Shown here: piece by piece, positions 16,270 through 20,227 of the stretch
Position numbering within the stretch: the stretch's first letter is position 1
Layout of the letters: each line of letters opens with the position of its first letter
DNA from: a virus
Length of the DNA: 20,227 bases
Reading direction: 5' to 3' (one strand)
Virus record (IMG/VR): IMGVR_UViG_3300032278_000901
Location: 1-20,227 of that record
Position numbers and translations under genes: made by a program
Notes under the pieces: generated by a model
The model's input: only the letters and a program-made list of their open reading frames with translations
Database searches by the model: none
Told to the model about the DNA's origin: nothing

Positions 16270-19141
16270 ATTCAACCTCCGTTGTTAAAGATAATACGGT
16301 TAAGGGCGAGGGGTCCGTTTGCCTAACCACGATCTGCCCACCCCTGGTCCAGGACGCATCCAGGGCAATCTCGATCTCGTTAGAAACTAACGCGGTCGGT
16401 TCGCCATAAGCCTCGCTGGTTCTTTGGGCATATGCCACCAGGTGATCGTAATCCGGTCCCACCTGGGAAGGACCTCTCGTTGTATCCACTCTAAGATGTA
16501 TTTTTGAAACTGATTTTAATTGTCCCTGGCCCAGACCGTCCCCTTTAGCTTGCACGATAGGGAGTGTTTGAATGTCAGACGTATAGGATAATCCAATATG
16601 AATACGGCCAGCCCCCTGGGTAAGAGTAATCGATCCATCCGCTGCCACGGTTTGTTTGGGAGCTACCGATCCATCCGCATAAATAGCTACACTTTCACCT
16701 ATCAGGTGATGCAACCCATTCACAACGGTGATTTCTTTTCTCGCTTTGCCCCCTGAAACATAGGCCGTATATGCGGCTCCGTCGATTCCTGTTTCGTTGG
16801 TCACCGCAATCCTGATCGGGTCATCGCTCGCAATCGCCAAAATACTGGCGGTACTGAGTCTTGGTGTTTCCGTGACCGTTATCACATTAGCTGCTGGGTT
16901 TGGTGCGGACAAGTTGGCTATGTTATTCAACCCAAGGACTCCGCCAGTACCGACCGCTATATTGTCAGCAACACCATTGTTAGTCCCATCTCCTAAGGAA
17001 AATTCGTTTGGGCTTGCCGGGGGGTCATCATCGGTAGCCGTCATAACAACGGTCGAACCGTCTGACAGGGTTAAGGTGATCTTGGTCCCAACCGCTATAT
17101 TGGCTGCATCGGTGACCGTAATCGTCGCCGAACCATTAGCCCCTTTCAGTTCAAATGTATTTGTTGCTTTATTCTGCACGGTGTACCGGTTGCCGTTTAG
17201 TTCTGTCATCCCAGTTTCAGTACCAATGCCACTAACATCGCTTATCTGGACAACATCGCCGTCCGAGAAACCGTGAGAGGCTGACGTAATAACGACAGGG
17301 TTAGCTTGGGTTGCTGCTGTAATCGTCTTAGGATCGTCATACGATAGCCCAGAATCCACATGGAAGGCATCTTTAACGGTAGAGAATATCCTGGAATGCA
17401 ACCGCTCAATAAACCTTCGGTCCACTCCATTGATCCTGCGCTTGACAACGACATACAGCATCTTCTCACCGCTGCTCTCCGGAATAACCGCGACTGATTC
17501 GAACTCCCCATCGGTTTCATGCAGATGCCAACCGAGAACATCCGGCTTCTGGCCAGAGAGATAAGTCAACCCAACCAACTTGCCGTCGGACCTTACAGCC
17601 CAGATCAGCGAAACAGGAACACTGGAATACGCCCAATCCGAGATAGTGTAAGAATCAAACAGGTGAGGTGCTATGATGCTGATATCTCTAGGCTTATACT
17701 GGTCCGTTTCAAACGAATAGTTCATGTCATAAACATGTCCGCCCAGGTCCGCAATAAAGAGGACCGCGTCACCTGATACAATCGGTTCGCGAGTACCAGA
17801 ACCAACATAACTTTGTGGTCTAAGCGCAATTGTAGTCGGAGTCAACGCATCAGAGTTTTCAGTCGTCAGCTTCCATTCGGTAGCAGAGGTGAAGATAAGT
17901 AATTCATCCAAAGGCACAATGTGCCTAACCTGGTTGTATTGCCTGGCTGACAAGGTAAACAGAATCGAGTCGTCATCCTGGGAAGGAATGGACTTCGACA
18001 AATTTGCCTCGGTCCCTGGGCGAGTCATCCAGGTTGATTGTGGATTATTATTAGTGGCAGAAAAAACGCGGCGTTGATCGTGGTAAGAAGCCGTTGATGG
18101 ATAATTGTCGGTGCTATTAAATGGAGTCTGATTCTCAGGAGGGGATATTAAAACATCCGCCTCGATGTTATCGTCAACAAAAGACGTATCCGGAGTCTGA
18201 CCTATATAGCCATGCACCCCATTATCGTCTTTATAAACATTGTATCTGGACGCACCAGTAACCGCTGCCCAGGAAACCGTATTCTTGTTGGGTGATGTTG
18301 CCAGATCATTGGTTGCTGTCACTTCCGCTGATGCCAGGGATTCCTCCAGGATATCCGATAAGGCGGTCACCACATATTTGTAAGACAACGATCCTGAAGT
18401 CGGGGAAGCTGAAACCGATACGCTCCCTGGAATGGATACGCTTGGAGCAAAAGTAATTGTCGTTACAGTCCAGTTTGTTGCTCCCAGGCGTTTGAGTTCT
18501 CTCGGCGCATGCGAGGGGTGAACCAAAGTCATCACATCAGCCGATTGCGTATAATTGATTTGGAAAAGATCAGCGGTCGCATAAGGAGTTACTACCGTAT
18601 AAACCCTGCCAGCTGTCCCTGCGGAACCATAAGCGGTATACGCCGATGAATTTATGTTGTTGCCCTGGAGATCGGTGATCTCAAATGTATTGGTCGTCTT
18701 GTTAGCGACCTTAAAGTATCGGCCATTCAGTTCAGTCATCCCGACAATAGAGGAAATATAAACCTCCTCACCATCTAAATATCCATGACCGGTATCAGTA
18801 ACAACACAAGGATTCGCCTGGGTAGCCCCTGATATTGTCGTATTAGCTTCCAGGACCGTAGAGCCTTCGGTATGTATTCTAAGGTAAAGATTGCCGAACT
18901 CCAGGCAGTACGCTTGCTCGGTATTAAATATGAAGGGAATCACTCTAGTCGAGGCTGATCCGCCGTCTTTGACTTCCTTGATATATTGGAATCCTGGACG
19001 GTTGACAACCGGACCATGGGGCAGCGGATAGAAGTTAAGACATTCCGAAAGCCCTGTCTGGTAGTGGTTAAGGTCGATACGCCCCAGCATTTCCGGAGCG
19101 ATAACACCGCCCCCGAAAGAGCGTTGATGTATTCTTGCCAT
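16256..19141 (-). CDS. Tail nozzle / tail tubular protein B, T7 gp12-like (961 aa)
   Basis: Forms the distal part of the short tail through which DNA leaves. The N-terminus (residues 1-60) carries the family pattern: FGGGVIAPEMLGRID, LSECLNFYPLPHGPVVNRPG and FQYIKEV. Then come FIFNTEQAYCLEFG (71-83), TADLFQINYTQSADVMTLVHPSH (188-211) and DELLIFTSATEWKL (412-425). It is longer than T7 gp12 (794 aa). An ATQANP-HG-DG-GMTELNG-TNTFE module occurs twice, near 105-178 and 609-800, and the second copy is interrupted by a domain of about 115 residues. ATG at 19141 is preceded by GGGAG with a 5-base gap, and the gene starts 9 bases after the adaptor stop. Its last codons contain the ribosome binding site of the GNAT gene. 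Confidence 0.9.
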   Translation of the reverse strand: MARIHQRSFGGGVIAPEMLGRIDLNHYQTGLSECLNFYPLPHGPVVNRPGFQYIKEVKDGGSASTRVIPFIFNTEQAYCLEFGNLYLRIHTEGSTVLEANTTISGATQANPCVVTDTGHGYLDGEEVYISSIVGMTELNGRYFKVANKTTNTFEITDLQGNNINSSAYTAYGSAGTAGRVYTVVTPYATADLFQINYTQSADVMTLVHPSHAPRELKRLGATNWTVTTITFAPSVSIPGSVSVSASPTSGSLSYKYVVTALSDILEESLASAEVTATNDLATSPNKNTVSWAAVTGASRYNVYKDDNGVHGYIGQTPDTSFVDDNIEADVLISPPENQTPFNSTDNYPSTASYHDQRRVFSATNNNPQSTWMTRPGTEANLSKSIPSQDDDSILFTLSARQYNQVRHIVPLDELLIFTSATEWKLTTENSDALTPTTIALRPQSYVGSGTREPIVSGDAVLFIADLGGHVYDMNYSFETDQYKPRDISIIAPHLFDSYTISDWAYSSVPVSLIWAVRSDGKLVGLTYLSGQKPDVLGWHLHETDGEFESVAVIPESSGEKMLYVVVKRRINGVDRRFIERLHSRIFSTVKDAFHVDSGLSYDDPKTITAATQANPVVITSASHGFSDGDVVQISDVSGIGTETGMTELNGNRYTVQNKATNTFELKGANGSATITVTDAANIAVGTKITLTLSDGSTVVMTATDDDPPASPNEFSLGDGTNNGVADNIAVGTGGVLGLNNIANLSAPNPAANVITVTETPRLSTASILAIASDDPIRIAVTNETGIDGAAYTAYVSGGKARKEITVVNGLHHLIGESVAIYADGSVAPKQTVAADGSITLTQGAGRIHIGLSYTSDIQTLPIVQAKGDGLGQGQLKSVSKIHLRVDTTRGPSQVGPDYDHLVAYAQRTSEAYGEPTALVSNEIEIALDASWTRGGQIVVRQTDPSPLTVLSLTTEVEFGAA
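16784..17143 (-). other. Domain inserted in the second repeat module of the nozzle protein
   Basis: Residues about 667-786 interrupt the second ATQANP module between NTFELKG and DGAAYTAYVSGG, segments that are nearly adjacent in the first module (NTFEITDLQ, then SSAYTAYGSAG). The insert is Thr/Asn/Ala-rich beta sequence with ITVTDAANIAVGTKITLTL, NEFSLGDGTNNGVADNI and NPAANVITVTETP, a pattern I associate with repeat domains in other phage structural proteins. It is probably a surface-exposed domain on the tail nozzle. Confidence 0.6.
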
Positions 19142-19150
19142 TATTGCTCC

Positions 19151-19765
19151 CTAGCTGCGGACCTTGATACCACTCGGCACAAAGGTCCCAAGATTCAAAT
19201 CAGTTTTGCTTAACAGTTTCCCCTGGCTTGCATCGATCGCCTTGGCTTTCCCCATGTTGGCGTTGTATTGCTGTACTGCAATTTCCTTGATCTTCGGTTC
19301 CCTGGTTAAAGGGAGAGAAAGATAGGAAGCTAATAGCCAGGACAATGCGTGAATAAATAAAGGGGGGTACTTCGTTGTATCGGTAATAATCGCGGTATAC
19401 CAAAGCTCCGCCTTGTTGGTATTAGCCAGGATAATAGTGCCGTGAGTTTCATGGCTCTCGGTCGTAAACTGGACCGGAGTATCGTACTCCTCAACCACTA
19501 ACTGCCTGGCTACCAGGTAAGGATTAGGCACGGTATACCAATACTCCCAACCCGACGGCGCGGTCCCTGATATTTGAGCCAGGACCTGCCGACGTTTGGC
19601 AAACCCCCAATCAAACTCTGATAAGCATTCGTCCCTAGCAATCGGATAAAACTTCCCACATTGAGCCGCTTCGGCACTCCCATCAGGGGGTACGATTGCG
19701 GTAATCTCGGCTTTATTCCCGATATGTCCCAGGGCTAAGTTACAAATATCAACAGCTGATGCCAT
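19151..19765 (-). CDS. Tail adaptor / tail tubular protein A, T7 gp11-like (204 aa)
   Basis: Adaptor ring joining the portal to the tail nozzle. The length matches T7 gp11 (196 aa). The family pattern is clear: ICNLALGHIGNKAEI (7-21), SAEAAQCGKFYPIARDECL (30-48), FDWGFAKRRQVLA (51-63), WEYWYTVPNPYLVAR (73-87), then a Glu/Thr-rich stretch, TIILANTNKAELWYTAII (110-127) and PLFIHALSWLLASYLSLPLT (134-153). ATG at 19765 directly follows the stop of the upstream 98-residue gene, with GGAG 7 bases before it. The nozzle gene follows 9 bases downstream, the standard gp11-gp12 pair. Confidence 0.9.
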   Translation of the reverse strand: MASAVDICNLALGHIGNKAEITAIVPPDGSAEAAQCGKFYPIARDECLSEFDWGFAKRRQVLAQISGTAPSGWEYWYTVPNPYLVARQLVVEEYDTPVQFTTESHETHGTIILANTNKAELWYTAIITDTTKYPPLFIHALSWLLASYLSLPLTREPKIKEIAVQQYNANMGKAKAIDASQGKLLSKTDLNLGTFVPSGIKVRS

Positions 19766-20062
19766 TTACTTTCTCCGTTTAGAGGACTTCTTTTTTGGTT
19801 TCTCCGGTTCCTTGACTACCTTGGATTCCCCGACCGGCTCTTCCCATGGATCTTTACTAATGTTATGAATGTTCCCTCCTGCTTTGGTCCCCTTGATATT
19901 GGATGTAAAAGGCATCGCCTCTTTCTTCGGCGGCAACTCATCATCAACGCCAATCATCCAGGACCCTCGATCTTCTTCTTTCTCGATCTCAAAGACATCT
20001 CCAGGCCGCCTTCTCTGGGATCCGTAGTAGCCCATGATTTTTGCTTTTACTTTAATTGACAC
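19766..20062 (-). CDS. Small basic-tailed virion-region protein (98 aa), function unknown
   Basis: Starts with GTG at 20062, preceded by AGAGGTG with about 6 bases between. The N-terminus (IKVKAKIMGYYGSQRRRPGDVFEIE) resembles a short protein often found just before the gp11-like adaptor gene in marine podoviruses, usually with a GYY-x-x-RRR-x-GD-x-F pattern that may form a small beta barrel, followed by a Trp-Met (GSWMIGV) motif. The last 25 residues are Lys/Glu/Pro-rich and end KKKSSKRRK, so the tail is strongly basic and could touch DNA. It ends immediately before the adaptor ATG (TAAATG). A head-completion or accessory structural role is suggested only by position. Confidence 0.75.
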   Translation of the reverse strand: MSIKVKAKIMGYYGSQRRRPGDVFEIEKEEDRGSWMIGVDDELPPKKEAMPFTSNIKGTKAGGNIHNISKDPWEEPVGESKVVKEPEKPKKKSSKRRK

Positions 20063-20081
20063 AAATCACCTCTTTTTAAGG

Positions 20082-20159
20082 TTAAACCATCCAGTAAAAG
20101 ACGGCTGATACTGCCCAGCCAGCCATGAACCAGATAAAATTATTCCAATTCATTTCCAT
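20082..20159 (-). CDS. 25-residue single-pass membrane peptide
   Basis: A very short ORF, ATG at 20159 to TAA at 20082, with a strong AAGGAG (20167-20172) and a 7-base gap. The peptide begins MEMNWNNF and continues as an unbroken hydrophobic run rich in Trp, Phe, Ala and Val to the last residue (IWFMAGWAVSAVFYWMV), enough for one membrane-spanning helix with the N-terminus polar. It lies between the terminator and the 98-residue gene, whose GTG follows 19 bases later. Length is below most gene-calling limits. Membrane insertion is predicted from composition; function is unknown and I see no holin signature beyond size. Confidence 0.6.
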   Translation of the reverse strand: MEMNWNNFIWFMAGWAVSAVFYWMV

Positions 20160-20174
20160 GTCAGTTCTCCTTAT

Positions 20175-20218
20175 AAAAAAAGGGTGATGGAAGCACGGTA
20201 GGGAAGCCCCCACCACCC
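20175..20218 (-). terminator. Rho-independent terminator before the tail genes
   Basis: On the minus strand GGGTGGTGG (20210-20218) pairs with CCATCACCC (20182-20190) as a 9-bp stem with one G-U pair, followed at once by seven T (20175-20181). The 19-base loop can form a second small hairpin (GGG-CTT-CCC). It would end the transcript of the gene upstream of the window. T7 has its late terminator in the same place, between capsid gene 10 and gene 11, and it is leaky. Since I see no promoter between it and the tail genes, read-through is probably needed here too. Confidence 0.85.
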
Positions 20219-20227
20219 TCGGAGGGC

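Noticed and set aside
16243-16275. TTG at 16275 as the GNAT start
   Set aside because: The GGAGG at 16276-16280 touches this codon, leaving no spacing. TTG at 16269 or ATG at 16242 is more plausible.
20216-20226. 11-base palindrome CCCTCGGAGGG at the window edge
   Set aside because: A one-base loop cannot form a hairpin, and it overlaps the terminator stem. The sequence beyond the edge is needed to judge it.
1-20227. tRNA genes, CRISPR arrays, insertion sequences, integrase or attachment sites
   Set aside because: I looked for cloverleaf-like gaps, regularly spaced repeats and transposase or integrase motifs and saw none. Coding sequence fills almost the whole window.

Overview
The window is part of a tailed-phage genome, most likely a marine-type short-tailed (podovirus-like) phage. 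This rests on gene order and protein resemblance, not on a database search. Every gene I can support lies on the minus strand, so the transcript runs from position 20227 towards position 1. The order matches the T7 late structural module. It reads: a terminator after an unseen upstream gene (the capsid gene by analogy), a 25-residue membrane peptide, a 98-residue basic protein, tail adaptor (gp11-like), tail nozzle (gp12-like), a GNAT acetyltransferase, three internal virion/ejection proteins (gp14-, gp15- and gp16-like), and the start of the tail fibre (gp17-like). The host cannot be named from this window.

Layout: 20175-20218 is a strong Rho-independent terminator. The small ORF at 20082-20159 follows it directly. 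From 20062 to 948 the genes are packed with gaps of 0-9 bases or overlaps of 4-14 bases, nearly all preceded by GGAG-type ribosome binding sites, which fits one polycistronic late operon. A 90-base gap (858-947) then holds a near-consensus sigma70-like promoter and the ribosome binding site for the fibre gene, which starts with GTG and runs off the window edge at position 1.

The main feature is the 3,957-codon gene at 948-12821, 59% of the window. It occupies the T7 gene 16 position but is a 'polyvalent' protein. A membrane-active-looking N-terminal part is followed by an ART-like relic, an AT-rich coiled-coil cassette bounded by direct repeats, an intact ADP-ribosyltransferase-like domain, a Gp88/radical-SAM-like cysteine domain, an ASCH domain, a very long conserved phage polyvalent domain, an HELGH zinc-peptidase domain, another phage polyvalent domain, and a long C-terminal ejection-protein region with hydrophobic segments. 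The likely biology is that gp14-, gp15- and gp16-like proteins are packaged in the head and ejected with or ahead of the DNA, so these enzyme-like domains would reach the host cytoplasm before any phage gene is expressed. All functions are inferred from motifs and order.
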